Shown: one piece after another, positions 7,668 to 16,717 of the stretch
Layout of the letters: the number at the start of each line of letters is the position of its first letter
How positions within the stretch are numbered: the stretch's first letter is position 1
Source: Butyrivibrio sp.
GTDB lineage: Bacteria; Bacillota; Clostridia; Lachnospirales; Lachnospiraceae
Direction of reading: 5' to 3'
DNA: 64,000 nucleotides
Assembly (NCBI GenBank): GCA_015056625.1
Contig: SVFY01000003.1
Location: forward strand, 1-64,000
Position numbers and translations under genes: made by a program
The notes under the pieces: generated by a model
Databases searched by the model: none
What the model saw: the letters and a program-made list of their open reading frames with translations, nothing else
Told to the model about the DNA's origin: nothing

Positions 7668-8579
7668 TTATGCCAGTCTTATAATGTCACCCTCTTTTGC
7701 AAGGAGCATGTCATCTGATGTGCAGTTGTATTTCTGGTGGATCTCTTTTTCCATTTCATCAAGAAATGTATCTGTGTGGCCTGGTGCATGGTGGACCAGG
7801 AGTATCTGCTTGATATTGGCTGCAGTCCTTAGCTCATTGGCCTTTTCACTGGTGGAGTGGCCGAAGGTCTTGCACTTTAGGTATTCCTGGGACGTATACT
7901 GAGCGTCGTAGAGGACAAGGTCTGCGTCGCGGGAAAAGTCGGTCAGGGCCTTCAGCGGGTCTGTGGCGAGGGGGAAATGTAGTGACTTCTCTGCTTCCGT
8001 AAGGCCCTCATCTCTGCGGTCTTCAGGAAGTTCTTCATGCTCAAAATCAGATGCGTAGACGACGCTGGTTCCCTGATGTTCAAGCTTGAAGATCGTTGAG
8101 CCGCCTGGGTGATTGGACGGAACTGCAGTTACTGTCACATCGCCGATCTGGAAGGGCTCTGCGTTTTCTTTTACCTCCGTGAAGGTGATGGTGCAGGGAA
8201 AGGCGTCAAGGCCTACAGGCCACAGAGGGCGCTTCAGATAAGTATCAAGCTGCTGCCTGATAGTGAGGCATTCGTGAGTTGCCCCATAGATGGATAGCTC
8301 TTTTGCCCCGACAGGTCCCAGGAACATGGGCAGTCCCAGAATGTGATCGATGTGGGCGTGAGATATCAGGATCGAAAGGCGCCTGCTGCCAAGGTCCGGT
8401 ATGTTAAGGATGCCAGTGCCTGCGTCCAGGATGATGGCCTCCTTGTCTGTCATATATAAATAGCTGCTGGTGGCGCCGCCGTACCGTGCAAAGGCTCGTC
8501 CTGAGATTGGCATGGAGCCGCGGCAGCCAAGGACGTGGAGTGTGATATTTTCTGAGTTTGTCGTGATTTTTTTTGACAT
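7668..8579 (-). CDS. Metallo-beta-lactamase-fold hydrolase, RNase Z/phosphodiesterase-like
   Basis: 303 residues, ATG after AGAGGTAACTA. It starts with the LGCRGSMP strand and ILDAGTG, then SHAHIDH (the HxHxDH zinc motif), PSNHPGGS, SDFEHE, and the C-terminal HHAPGHTD. This order fits the RNase Z-like branch that includes cyclic-nucleotide and phosphonate phosphodiesterases. The substrate cannot be read from sequence. It stands alone, flanked by a palindrome repeat and a divergent small gene. Confidence 0.8.
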   Translation of the reverse strand: MSKKITTNSENITLHVLGCRGSMPISGRAFARYGGATSSYLYMTDKEAIILDAGTGILNIPDLGSRRLSILISHAHIDHILGLPMFLGPVGAKELSIYGATHECLTIRQQLDTYLKRPLWPVGLDAFPCTITFTEVKENAEPFQIGDVTVTAVPSNHPGGSTIFKLEHQGTSVVYASDFEHEELPEDRRDEGLTEAEKSLHFPLATDPLKALTDFSRDADLVLYDAQYTSQEYLKCKTFGHSTSEKANELRTAANIKQILLVHHAPGHTDTFLDEMEKEIHQKYNCTSDDMLLAKEGDIIRLA

Positions 8580-8695
8580 TAGTTACCTCTTGATCTTGTA
8601 TCAGAAACGTTGCGTTTACTTTATACAATATATTTTATAATGAATTAGTGTCGTTCTCCATTATTTCTTTTGCCCGGAGTTGTTCAAAAAATAAT

Positions 8696-8724
8696 TTCAC
8701 ATTAATCAAAAAAAGGAATATAAT
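8696..8724 (+). promoter_or_regulatory. Promoter of small DUF6465-like gene
   Basis: TTCACA (8696-8701), 17-base spacer, TATAAT (8719-8724), about 35 bases before the GGGAGG ribosome site. Confidence 0.7.
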
Positions 8725-8770
8725 ATATTCCAATAGTTTACATTAATTTTCTTAAAGGGAGGAAATAGTG

Positions 8771-8965
8771 ATGGCAGCTAAGGTTACAACTAAGATTGAG
8801 CTTCAGTTTGGTGACAAGGCAGTTAGCGAGGATGAGCTCGTTAGCAAGGCCAAGAAGGCATATGGTGGAAAGGATATAAAGAACCTTGACATCTATGTTA
8901 AGCCAGAAGAAGGCAAGGCTTACTATGTTGTTAACAACGACGTTACTGGTAGCTTTGATCTTTGA
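8771..8965 (+). CDS. Small DUF6465-like protein
   Basis: 64 residues from the ATG at 8771, eight bases after GGGAGG (a GTG three bases earlier is closer than usual). It starts with a KVTTKIELQF strand and has DELVSKAKKAYGG and DIYVKPEEGKAYYVVN, which fits the small DUF6465 family common in Lachnospiraceae; function unknown. Soluble, Lys-rich, beta-strand-rich. Own promoter and terminator, so a monocistronic and probably well expressed gene. Confidence 0.75.
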   Translation: MAAKVTTKIELQFGDKAVSEDELVSKAKKAYGGKDIKNLDIYVKPEEGKAYYVVNNDVTGSFDL

Positions 8966-8981
8966 TTAAAAAGCGATGGAA

Positions 8982-9008
8982 GGCTCCGCTAAGGCGGGGT
9001 CTTTTTTT
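8982..9008 (+). terminator. Intrinsic terminator after small DUF6465-like gene
   Basis: GGCTCCGC and GCGGGGTC pair around TAAG/AAG and are followed by seven T. It ends the 64-residue gene and faces the convergent 9011-9196 gene. Confidence 0.85.
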
Positions 9009-9010
9009 GT

Positions 9011-9196
9011 TTACACGGCGGCTTTTGCTGCGATGGCGCAGACTGCTGCCAGGATAACAGCGATGAGTGATAAGATGCGCATCCACTTGTAGGTTTCAGC
9101 CTCTTCCTCGCTGTCCTTGTTAAGCTGTCCGATGGTGAATATTACGACGCCCGCGATAAAGATAATGGCGGCCAGGATTGCAAGCATTTTATTCAT
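9011..9196 (-). CDS. Small membrane protein, two membrane segments
   Basis: 61 residues: hydrophobic segment 4-24, charged loop NKDSEEEAETYKWM, hydrophobic segment 42-60. The ATG overlaps the stop of the upstream gene (9193-9196), so translation is coupled. No family recognised; function unknown. Confidence 0.6.
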   Translation of the reverse strand: MNKMLAILAAIIFIAGVVIFTIGQLNKDSEEEAETYKWMRILSLIAVILAAVCAIAAKAAV

Positions 9197-10020
9197 AAGG
9201 TAAAGTCTCCAAATATACTGGTGGGTGACGCTGTTGTATTACTGGTGGCGTAGGCCTTGATGAGGGCCTTGGCAAGGTCTGAAGAGTTGACGGAGGCAGC
9301 TGTGGTACCTGTGGCGCCTGTGGCCTCGTTTATGGCCTGCGCCAATGCTGATGTATTGCCTGTGTTTGTAATCCCTGACGTAAGGGCGTTGGCCAGCAGG
9401 GAATTGGTGTTGAGGTCAGACAGTGATACTGCGTCAAAGGCAGATGTGGCGGAGCTTGCGCTGTTGGCGTTGCTGTTTTCTGAGCCGTCATCTTCTTTGA
9501 ACAGGGAATCCTGGATGAGGTTTGCGGAGAAGTACTGGGACTTGGATAAGTCCTGAAGCGCCTCTGTGCTGAGGGTTCCTCTGTAGGCGTCGCGGTTGGT
9601 GTTGGTGGCCGCGATCTGGGTCGCCAGAGATTTGTTGGCTGAGGATGCTACTGTTGTTTTGGTACTATCCTGAACAGCGCTGGTAGCTTTTTCCGCGCTC
9701 GCTGCAGCGCTGGTCACGCCAGCATTCCGTATCTCCTCAAAGGCTCCATTGACCTGCTCAAAAGTATTATCAATAGCGCTTACAGCCTGCTTGATCTGAG
9801 TCTCAACAGTGTCCTGTACCTGACTTCCTATATCAGGTATTGTCGCCTGGTCCCGCATGCGGCTCTCTATGTTCTGCTGGATAGCTGTAGAGAGTTCCGT
9901 AGAAAACTGGGTCCTGTCAGCAATCTCCTGCTGAGCGCGCTGTGCAGCGCTGCTGATCTCCGATATTGAATTAAGGTATTTGTTGACAGCACTTGTCAGC
10001 TTGGAAATATCAAATGACAT
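9193..10020 (-). CDS. Hypothetical Ala/Ser/Thr-rich helical protein
   Basis: 275 residues. The first 110 residues look like amphipathic helix (SKLTSAVNKYLNSISEISSAAQ, QIKQAVSAIDNTFEQVNGAFEEI); the rest is Ser/Thr/Asn/Ala-rich with repeated short helices. No signal peptide and no membrane segment. It overlaps the small membrane protein gene by four bases, so the two products may act together, for example as a coiled-coil protein docked to a membrane partner. No family recognised. A family 2 repeat block lies just upstream. Confidence 0.6.
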   Translation of the reverse strand: MSFDISKLTSAVNKYLNSISEISSAAQRAQQEIADRTQFSTELSTAIQQNIESRMRDQATIPDIGSQVQDTVETQIKQAVSAIDNTFEQVNGAFEEIRNAGVTSAAASAEKATSAVQDSTKTTVASSANKSLATQIAATNTNRDAYRGTLSTEALQDLSKSQYFSANLIQDSLFKEDDGSENSNANSASSATSAFDAVSLSDLNTNSLLANALTSGITNTGNTSALAQAINEATGATGTTAASVNSSDLAKALIKAYATSNTTASPTSIFGDFTL

Positions 10021-10111
10021 GTATTGTTACCCTTATAACACAAGATATATGGTTTTATTTACTGCTATTATACTATATTTTTGGATTTAGTGTTCTAGAA
10101 TTCTATATTCA

Positions 10112-10200
10112 TGGGTGATATTTACCACATTTATTAAAGAGGGACCACTGATACAGTAGCATCAAGTATACCTCTTTTAACAAATTGCAATTATCACCCA
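10112..10200. repeat. Family 2 inverted repeat, copy 1
   Basis: Outer ends TGGGTGA and TCACCCA, inner AAAGAGG and ATACCTCTTTT arms, about 30 bases between them. First of three copies in the gap 10021-10579, which otherwise shows only the sequence just before the kinase gene. Confidence 0.8.
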
Positions 10201-10257
10201 ATAATAATCTCAATCTATGATGTCATAACAATTTCTAAGTCTTGTTCTCATAATGCT

Positions 10258-10347
10258 TGGGTGAATATTAACACTTTTATCAAAGAGGTATATTTCATCC
10301 CCTCTCTTCTGTTGTACCTCTTTTCAAATCCTCAATGTTTTCACCCA
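10258..10347. repeat. Family 2 inverted repeat, copy 2
   Basis: TGGGTGAATATT ... CAAAGAGGTATA ... GTACCTCTTTTC ... TTTTCACCCA. Arms are diverged except at ends and inner motif. Confidence 0.85.
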
Positions 10348-10414
10348 CTGATCCAGTCCATAGTCTATTACAATCAGTGAAATTTTCCCAAATGTCCTAT
10401 GTTTTACGCCAGTT

Positions 10415-10504
10415 TGGGCTAATATGCAATTATTTAAAAAGAGGTACAAATCCACGATAGCAACACAATTGTACCTCTTTCCTCAAACATCACCATTTCA
10501 CCCA
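10415..10504. repeat. Family 2 inverted repeat, copy 3
   Basis: Left end decayed to TGGGCTA; the inner arms AAAGAGGTAC and GTACCTCTTT are perfect; right end TTTCACCCA intact. Confidence 0.85.
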
Positions 10505-10579
10505 AAAATAACATTCCCAAGTCCTCCTCTTCCATAAAGGCCCGTTTTCTGAAGACTTTCAATATGGTACAATTTTCCT

Positions 10580-11833
10580 ATGAATACTAATCCTTCTTTT
10601 GACAACCTGCGACGCAGGTTCCGCTACAACATAAAACAGCTGATGGACTTCGAACTGGAGGAATCCGTTCAGCAGCAGAAGTACCACACCACAATGATCC
10701 TGTTTGTGGGCTTTATTTTTTATTCCTTAATAACAATCTGGCCCTGCATCAAGAGCGGCTATCCTCACGGCATTGTGACCAATGTTGCCATCATCATACT
10801 CTTTTTGCTGGCGATGCTTCTTTTGCACGTGACCCACAACCACGTAACCACCCTTATCTTCGGGTCTTACGAGCTGTGTCTTATCCTGTTTTTCCATTTC
10901 ATTATGGAAGTTGACTGGACAATCGGAATGGACGCCTTCTGGCTTTTCATCCTCGCCATGCCCTTTATCACCGACTATATCGCAGGGGTTGTGTACGGCA
11001 CCATAGCGGCCTTCAGCGGCTTTTTCCTGAGCTATCTGTGCTTCCACACCAGGATGCTGAACTACCTGCAGCCCTACGGCAGCAACATGGTCCAGTGGTA
11101 CACCATTATCTACGCTGTTATGATGATGGCCGCAGCTGTCATTGAATACGAGCTGACAGCCTACCAGATCGATAAAAAGGCTTCTGACGAAAAGATCTCT
11201 TTTTACCAGAAAGAGAGGACTCAGAGGCTCCAGAGACTACTTGAGATATACGAGTCCAACGAGCTGACCATCAGAAAATACAAGCACGACGTCAAGCACT
11301 TCAACCGCGTGCTGGCCAGCTTTATCCAGAATAAAGAGTACGAAAGCGCCGCCAATTACCTTAGGGAATTCGATTCCATGCTTGAAACCGTCACGGCTGT
11401 GAGCTTCTGCGACAACAAGGTTGTAAATGAGCTTTTGTCCATCTACGCAAACCGATGCCAGAAGATGGGCTTTAAGCCCAGGTTCAAGGTGACAGTTCCA
11501 GATCACTTCCCCATGGAGGACCCTGACCTTACAAGCCTTGTAGCCAACGCCCTTGAGAACGCCTGCGAGGCCCAGCGCCTTATTCCTGAGGAAAAGAGAT
11601 CTCTGCTGTTTGAGCTCTCCTACGACGGCCGCAAACTTAAGCTCTTTACCAAGAACCCCTGCGCCGTCGAGACCACCTTTAGTGACAACGGCCTTCCCAT
11701 CAGCACAAGGCAGGTCCAGAGTGGCGTCGGAACTACCCAGATCAAGGCGATTGCTGAGAAGTATGGCGGTGTTGCCAGCTTCACGCAAAATGACGGAGTA
11801 TTTACTGTGAAGGCCGTCATGACCTGCATGTAA
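10580..11833 (+). CDS. Membrane sensor histidine kinase, AgrC-like GHKL type
   Basis: 417 residues. Residues about 38-195 hold six hydrophobic segments. A helical linker with RKYKHDVKHFN carries the phospho-accepting His (HDVKHF, as in the AgrC/DcuS-like HPK10 class). The C-terminus has the GHKL ATPase N-box (LVANALENACEA) and the G-box SGVGTTQIKAIAEKYGG. The family usually senses peptides or other small signals and pairs with a LytTR response regulator, but no regulator gene is next to it. No clear AGGAGG before the ATG. The signal is unknown. Confidence 0.8.
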   Translation: MNTNPSFDNLRRRFRYNIKQLMDFELEESVQQQKYHTTMILFVGFIFYSLITIWPCIKSGYPHGIVTNVAIIILFLLAMLLLHVTHNHVTTLIFGSYELCLILFFHFIMEVDWTIGMDAFWLFILAMPFITDYIAGVVYGTIAAFSGFFLSYLCFHTRMLNYLQPYGSNMVQWYTIIYAVMMMAAAVIEYELTAYQIDKKASDEKISFYQKERTQRLQRLLEIYESNELTIRKYKHDVKHFNRVLASFIQNKEYESAANYLREFDSMLETVTAVSFCDNKVVNELLSIYANRCQKMGFKPRFKVTVPDHFPMEDPDLTSLVANALENACEAQRLIPEEKRSLLFELSYDGRKLKLFTKNPCAVETTFSDNGLPISTRQVQSGVGTTQIKAIAEKYGGVASFTQNDGVFTVKAVMTCM

Positions 11834-11925
11834 ACAAGCCACGGGAGTGGTTCTGCTGACACGGGGACGTCCCCGTGTCAGCAACAGAGCCGTCCCCGTG
11901 TCAGCAGAACCACTCCCGTGGCCCG
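11834..11925. repeat. Family 1 nested palindrome
   Basis: Outer layer GCCACGGGAGTGGTTCTGC with its complement encloses an inner GACACGGGGACG/CGTCCCCGTGTC layer. It begins at the kinase stop and ends beside the plsC terminator, so it sits between convergent genes. Confidence 0.9.
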
Positions 11926-11957
11926 AAAAAAAGAGCCTCTCATGCGCTGAGATGCTC
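11926..11957 (-). terminator. Terminator of plsC-like gene
   Basis: On the minus strand GAGCATCTC and GAGAGGCTC pair and are followed by seven T. The hairpin overlaps the stop region of the gene. Confidence 0.75.
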
Positions 11958-12662
11958 TTTAATTTTGTCCTTGATCCTATTTTCCACCATGCTGGCAATC
12001 TCTTTAGTCTTCATGCCCTTGTACTCATCGTAATAGATGGGGTCAAGGTAGTAAACATAGGTGGTGACTGGTCCCTTGTGAGGGCTGTTATAAACCTTGT
12101 AGGAATCCACAAGTGCCACAGGAACGATGGGTGCCTTGGCCATCTGGGCAGCCTTAAAGCTTCCAGCCTTGAAGGATTCCACGATGTTCCTGTTGTTCTC
12201 CTTGTATCCACCTTCAGGGAAAAGGATGAACTTCCTGCCCTGCTCCTGTATCTCTTTTGCCATCTCCTGGAAAACCCTGATGGCGCCTCTTGCGTCCGTA
12301 AGTCCAAAGGACTTGCCGTCAACCAGCTGCAGAAACTCCGCTACTAAAATGATGTGGGCCTTGGCCTCATCCATGATAAAGGAACACGGCTCGTCGTGAA
12401 CGCTTAAGATTCCTGGCACGTCGTACTTGCCCTGGTGGTTAGGATACATGATGTATCCTCCCTCCTTGGGGAGCTTGTCCTGTCCGTAGGCGATGGTCTT
12501 GTAGCCCATGGACTTGTTCATCTTGGAAACCATCTCCCTGGCCATCTGATAGCGCTCCGAAAGGCTGTGCCTCTCAGGATGCCGCATCCAGATCCTGGTC
12601 TTGACCACATAATATATGATCCTATGAAGATTTATGAGAATTGTGCGAATATAATTGCTCAT
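11940..12662 (-). CDS. 1-acyl-sn-glycerol-3-phosphate acyltransferase-like (PlsC family)
   Basis: 240 residues from ATG 12662 (a TTG directly before it is less likely). Block I NHQGKYD is the H-x4-D catalytic motif and FPEGGYK is block III, both for acyl transfer to lysophosphatidate in the membrane. An N-terminal hydrophobic stretch (IRTILINLHRIIYYVV) could anchor it. APIVPVALVDSYK is block IV. The gene is followed by its own terminator, and the upstream exonuclease gene is on the same strand about 100 bases away. Confidence 0.85.
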   Translation of the reverse strand: MSNYIRTILINLHRIIYYVVKTRIWMRHPERHSLSERYQMAREMVSKMNKSMGYKTIAYGQDKLPKEGGYIMYPNHQGKYDVPGILSVHDEPCSFIMDEAKAHIILVAEFLQLVDGKSFGLTDARGAIRVFQEMAKEIQEQGRKFILFPEGGYKENNRNIVESFKAGSFKAAQMAKAPIVPVALVDSYKVYNSPHKGPVTTYVYYLDPIYYDEYKGMKTKEIASMVENRIKDKIKEHLSA

Positions 12663-12762
12663 CAATTATGTCTTTCTAAACTGAAAAATGTACAACAACG
12701 AGGGATTATATCACATTTCATGCTGCCATTTCAACACCGCCAAAATCCGCATACCATACAGC

Positions 12763-13794
12763 TTACAGCTTTTCAATAAGCGACTTGAAGCCGTACTCTG
12801 TAAAAAGCTCTTTTGCCTTATCCCTGTCAAACTTAAGCTCATAGCTGCTTAGGTTCTCCGGGACCGGGAAATCCCTTCGTATCTGTGCAAGCTCTTTTGA
12901 CAAAAGAGCTATATCCCTGTATTCCACCAGTGGCTTCATGGGGCTCCTGGTGATCCCTAGCTCCTCTTTCCATGAGGCTGCAAGGGCCTTCAGGGCCTTG
13001 TCATCTCCCGCTTCGTCGATGGCTGCATAGATGCCCTCAACTGTGTCATATTTTGCCAAAAGAGATATCGCCGCGCTGCTGACTCCCTTAACTCCAGGGA
13101 TGTTGTCGCTACTGTCACCCTGGATGCCCTTAAGGTCAGGGATCTGCTCAGGGCGGACGCCGTATTCCTTTAGGCAAAGATCAGGCGTAACTTCAAAGGC
13201 CTTGTCGGGAAGGCTCACCAGCTTCCTGTTCCAGCCGTACTCTGCGCCGTACTTGTTCTGAAGCTCCTCTGCGGTCTCCTGCTTGGTCTGGATAAGCCAA
13301 ACTCTTGTGTAGTCGGACACCAGCTGCAGATAATCGTGGTCCTTTGTGATGATGTAGGACGGGATCTCTTTTTCAAACCGCGTAGCGACGCTTCCCACAA
13401 TGTCGTCAGCCTCGAACTTGTTGTCATACATCACAACAAAGCCCAGGTCCTTAAGGAGGTTCTCCATATTCTCAAACTGCTCCTTCAGCGGCTCTGGCGT
13501 ATCGCCGCGGTTGCCCTTGTAGTCCGGGTACTTCTCCCTGCGGAAGGTGTCCCTGGTCTGGTCAAAGGCAAACATCATATGGGTGGGCTTCTGCTCCGCC
13601 ATGATCTTGAGAATCGTTCTCATCATGCTGTACATGGCGTTGGTGTATCTGCCCTTATCGTCGTGCATTATCTGACTGTACAGCGTCTTCTTTTTTTCTG
13701 GATCTTTTTCGAACAAAAGAGCTTTCGGAAGGTTTCCATAGTAGTTGGTAACCAGCATGGAACTGCCGTCTATAAGAATGAATTTATCTGACAT
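12763..13794 (-). CDS. 5'-3' exonuclease / flap endonuclease, PolI N-domain type
   Basis: 343 residues from ATG 13794 (GGGGGATAC before it; a TTG start six codons earlier lacks a site). It has the PIN-like fold start FILIDGSSMLV, FAFDQTRDTFRREKYPDYKGNR (metal and DNA-binding segment), KFEADDIVGSVA (acidic pair) and the helix-hairpin-helix clamp IPDLKGIQGDSSDNIPGVKGVSSAAISLL. It is a stand-alone version of the DNA polymerase I 5' nuclease, about 290-350 residues in the family, which removes RNA primers and 5' flaps. Confidence 0.9.
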   Translation of the reverse strand: MSDKFILIDGSSMLVTNYYGNLPKALLFEKDPEKKKTLYSQIMHDDKGRYTNAMYSMMRTILKIMAEQKPTHMMFAFDQTRDTFRREKYPDYKGNRGDTPEPLKEQFENMENLLKDLGFVVMYDNKFEADDIVGSVATRFEKEIPSYIITKDHDYLQLVSDYTRVWLIQTKQETAEELQNKYGAEYGWNRKLVSLPDKAFEVTPDLCLKEYGVRPEQIPDLKGIQGDSSDNIPGVKGVSSAAISLLAKYDTVEGIYAAIDEAGDDKALKALAASWKEELGITRSPMKPLVEYRDIALLSKELAQIRRDFPVPENLSSYELKFDRDKAKELFTEYGFKSLIEKL

Positions 13795-14056
13795 GTATCC
13801 CCCAGGAGGCAAGTGCTGTAAATCTCAAAAACACTGCCTTTTAGATTGAATTTTACTTTGAAATTTTACCATTTTAGCGGCGTTTATGCAAAATCTGGTT
13901 GTGTTCTAAAATTTACAATAAATTTATTTTTCTGATAGCTAATTGTCTGATAATTTAATTTATTATTTATAAACGCTTAAGCTGAACAAGCTATAATTAA
14001 TCTATGAATAACCGAATATTTATATAGTGAATATCATTATAGGAGGCGACATAATT

Positions 14057-15697
14057 ATGAAGAAAGGTTTTTCAGTCAGACTTAAGATCTTAGCATTTAC
14101 CGTTATTCCAGCTGTTGTCATCACAATAGCTCTTTTGATCACGGGAATAAGATTTATGAAGACCGGTATGGAGGATGAGGTTCTGAAAGGACTTATGTCT
14201 TCTGCTTACACCTACAAGGACATCGGAATGAATGTCACAAGCCGTGAAGCAGGGGATAACGTGCTTGAATCAAATCTCAAAAAAGACACCGGCTACGATT
14301 TTACCTGGTTTGAAGGGGACACCCGTAAGAATTCCTCCCTAGGAAGCGCTGTTATTGGCACCAAGGCTGCAGATTCAGTTATAAAGGCAGTTATTAACGG
14401 CGGAAATACATTCTCATCGACCAATACTCAGGTTGCTGGTAAAGCTTATTTCGTTGCCTACGTTCCAGTTAAGGACGAGTCCGGAAAGACAGTTGCCATG
14501 GCATTTACAGGCGTTTCCAGAGAAGCGGTCAACGCCCAGATCGGAAAGTCTGTATCCTTCATGGTTATGATTGCAGTGATCGTTCTGGCACTTTCCATTC
14601 TTGTGGCTGTATACCTTTCAACAGGCATGACCAAGGCAATCGAAGAGATCAACAAAAGCGTTGAGCACCTGGCTAACGGTGAATTTGTCAGGGCTAAAAA
14701 ATTCCTTGATAGAAATGACGAGCTTGGACTTACCTTAAGAAATACAAACGGACTTATCGATACTCTCGAAGAGATCGTTTCAAATATCAGGCAATCTGCC
14801 CAGTCAGTTAATTCCTCATCTTCAGAGCTTTCCAACATGGCAGACCAGATCTCCCACACAGCTGAGGACGTTTCAAACGCAGTTCAGGAGATCGCATCCG
14901 GAGCAACCCAGCAGGCTGACGAGATCCAGAACGCCGCAGATAATGTAGGAAGGATCGGAGACGCAGTCGGAAACGTACAGACATCCACAGGCGAACTTGA
15001 CCAGCTTGCAAGCAAGATGAAACAGGCTTCCGAAGTATCCGGAGCATCCCTTGCTTCCCTGAAAGATTCTTCATCAGAGATGACAGCCAAGATCGACGAG
15101 ATCTCAACCACCATCCAGCGAACACAGGATGCAGTTAACACCATTTCAACCAAGGTTGAGGGCATCACATCCATCGCTACCCAGACAAACCTTCTTTCCC
15201 TCAACGCTTCCATCGAGGCTGCAAGAGCCGGCGAAGCAGGAAAAGGCTTTGCAGTTGTTGCAGGTGAGATTGGAAACCTTGCTGAAAGTTCAAGAGTCAT
15301 GGCTGACGAGATCAAGAAAGAGATGGAAATCCTCCTTGAAGAAGCTCGCGCCGCAGTTAGCGCTGCAGACGACGTTCGTCAGGGTAACATTGATCAGCAG
15401 CAGGCTCTTGAAGGAACCATTTCTTCCATCAACGGAATGCTTGATGACATCAACTCCACAGTTGGCGGCGTAAAGACCATCAGTGACGGCGCTGACCAGT
15501 GCGAGACCAGCAAAAACGCAGTAGTAGATACCATGAGCGCTCTCTCAGCAATCTCCGAAGAGAACGCAGCATCCTCCCAGGAAACCGGCGCTTCCATGCA
15601 GGAGCTCTCCGCTACAGTTACAACTCTGGCTGGCGATGCAAACGATCTTAAAGACGTTGCAGAGCAGCTGGAGAGGGATTTGGCGTTCTTTAAATAA
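14057..15697 (+). CDS. Methyl-accepting chemotaxis protein
   Basis: 546 residues from ATG 14057, ten bases after AGGAGG. Membrane segment 7-29, extracellular sensor about 30-165 of single-Cache type ([49 protein letters not shown]), second membrane segment about 172-195, HAMP linker about 196-255, then the cytoplasmic signalling coiled coil with the tip [20 protein letters not shown]. It would control CheA through CheW at the cell pole. Upstream there is TAAA followed 15 bases later by AGCTATAA (near 13970-13996), compatible with a flagellar sigma-28 promoter. The ligand is unknown. Confidence 0.92.
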   Translation: MKKGFSVRLKILAFTVIPAVVITIALLITGIRFMKTGMEDEVLKGLMSSAYTYKDIGMNVTSREAGDNVLESNLKKDTGYDFTWFEGDTRKNSSLGSAVIGTKAADSVIKAVINGGNTFSSTNTQVAGKAYFVAYVPVKDESGKTVAMAFTGVSREAVNAQIGKSVSFMVMIAVIVLALSILVAVYLSTGMTKAIEEINKSVEHLANGEFVRAKKFLDRNDELGLTLRNTNGLIDTLEEIVSNIRQSAQSVNSSSSELSNMADQISHTAEDVSNAVQEIASGATQQADEIQNAADNVGRIGDAVGNVQTSTGELDQLASKMKQASEVSGASLASLKDSSSEMTAKIDEISTTIQRTQDAVNTISTKVEGITSIATQTNLLSLNASIEAARAGEAGKGFAVVAGEIGNLAESSRVMADEIKKEMEILLEEARAAVSAADDVRQGNIDQQQALEGTISSINGMLDDINSTVGGVKTISDGADQCETSKNAVVDTMSALSAISEENAASSQETGASMQELSATVTTLAGDANDLKDVAEQLERDLAFFK

Positions 15698-15715
15698 TAT
15701 GACATGAAAAAGTGC

Positions 15716-15752
15716 GGCCGCCTATGCTAAAACTTTTTAGCATAGGCGGCCC
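15716..15752 (+). terminator. Terminator after chemoreceptor
   Basis: A 17-bp perfect stem GGCCGCCTATGCTAAAA against its complement, three-base loop, then CTTT. Long and GC-rich at the base. Confidence 0.8.
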
Positions 15753-16033
15753 TTTAAATCAAAGGTACCTGACCACACATTGATTGGTAAATGCCTTTAT
15801 GGAAATTCCAATTTAGGTAGATGCTTTTTGCAAATTAAGCACTAATCCACATCTGACATGGGTTTTGTGGCAATATTTTTAGCTATACAATTAAAATAAC
15901 CTAACCAGCATGGGTCTACCCTGATTTTGAGCCATTTAGCTTAGCTATACGTAAATTTATCGTAGCTCAACATGGGTCGGTAAATCAGCAGATTTATTTC
16001 TCGTAAAGATCAAAAATAAGGTAATAAAGCACG
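15753..16033. other. Intergenic region with decayed tandem repeats
   Basis: Between the two convergent genes. CATGGGT occurs at 15857, 15909 and 15971 and AGCTATAC at 15881 and 15943, giving an imperfect repeat of roughly 52-62 bases. No ORF or promoter is supported. Confidence 0.4.
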
Positions 16034-16068
16034 AAAAAAAGAGCGGAGACAAAAACTTTGTCTCCGCT
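16034..16068 (-). terminator. Terminator of the liv/cytidylate-kinase-like operon
   Basis: AGCGGAGACAAA and TTTGTCTCCGCT form a perfect 12-bp stem with a short loop; on the minus strand it is followed by seven T. It ends the operon whose last gene stops at 16076. Confidence 0.9.
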
Positions 16069-16075
16069 TATATTT

Positions 16076-16714
16076 TCAGTCAAATATATCTTCCCCGAAT
16101 CTAACCTTGGCATGGGCCTTGATTGCCTCTACGCACTTCTCAAATCCCAGCTTGCTGGAATCAATGCACAGGTCGTAGTTCATGGCATTCGTCCATTTCT
16201 GTCCTGTGTGGTGTTCGTAGTAAGAAGCCCTGTACTTGTCCTCCCTTGCCATGAACTTCTCCAGTTCATCCTTAGGAAGGCTCTTTACCTTGGCAGCCTG
16301 CTCCACAAGGAAATCATGTGGTGCATGAACGAATACGCTAAGGACGTTGTCGTAGTCTCTAAGCACAAAGTCTGCAGCCCTTCCAACGATAACGCAGCTT
16401 GTGGTCTCAGCAAGCTTTTTTATTGACTTTGCCTGAAATGCGAACAGGTTGTCCTCAGAAGTAAAGTCCTTGCTGTTTGGCCCGATTATCTCGCCAGTAT
16501 ATACTCTCACAGGCACCTTAAAGAAGCCGTTATTTCTCATTCTCTCATCTGTCTCAAGAAAGAGGCTCTCGTTGATGCCGCTCTCCTCAGATGCAAGCTT
16601 GATAAGCTCATGGTCATAGTAGTGGATGCCCAGGTCATTGGCCAGCATCTCACCCACTGTCCTTCCGCCACTTCCGTACTGTCTTGCAATTGTGATGACT
16701 ATGTTACGCTTCAT
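16076..16714 (-). CDS. Cytidylate kinase-like protein
   Basis: 212 residues. Starts with the P-loop ITIARQYGSGGRTVGEMLA, then DLGIHYYDHELIKLASEESG, CVIVGRAADFVLRD and a REDKYRASYYEHHTGQKWTNAMNYDLCIDSS C-terminus, the pattern of the Cytidylate_kin2 family. True CMP kinases share the fold, but these proteins have not been tied to one substrate. It begins three bases after livF, so it is the last gene of the liv operon. The link to amino acid uptake is unexplained. Confidence 0.8.
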   Translation of the reverse strand: MKRNIVITIARQYGSGGRTVGEMLANDLGIHYYDHELIKLASEESGINESLFLETDERMRNNGFFKVPVRVYTGEIIGPNSKDFTSEDNLFAFQAKSIKKLAETTSCVIVGRAADFVLRDYDNVLSVFVHAPHDFLVEQAAKVKSLPKDELEKFMAREDKYRASYYEHHTGQKWTNAMNYDLCIDSSKLGFEKCVEAIKAHAKVRFGEDIFD

Positions 16715-16717
16715 AAT

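Noticed and set aside
13970..13996. Firm sigma-28 promoter call for the chemoreceptor
   Set aside because: TAAA-15-AGCTATAA matches only part of the consensus, so it is mentioned but not listed as a feature.
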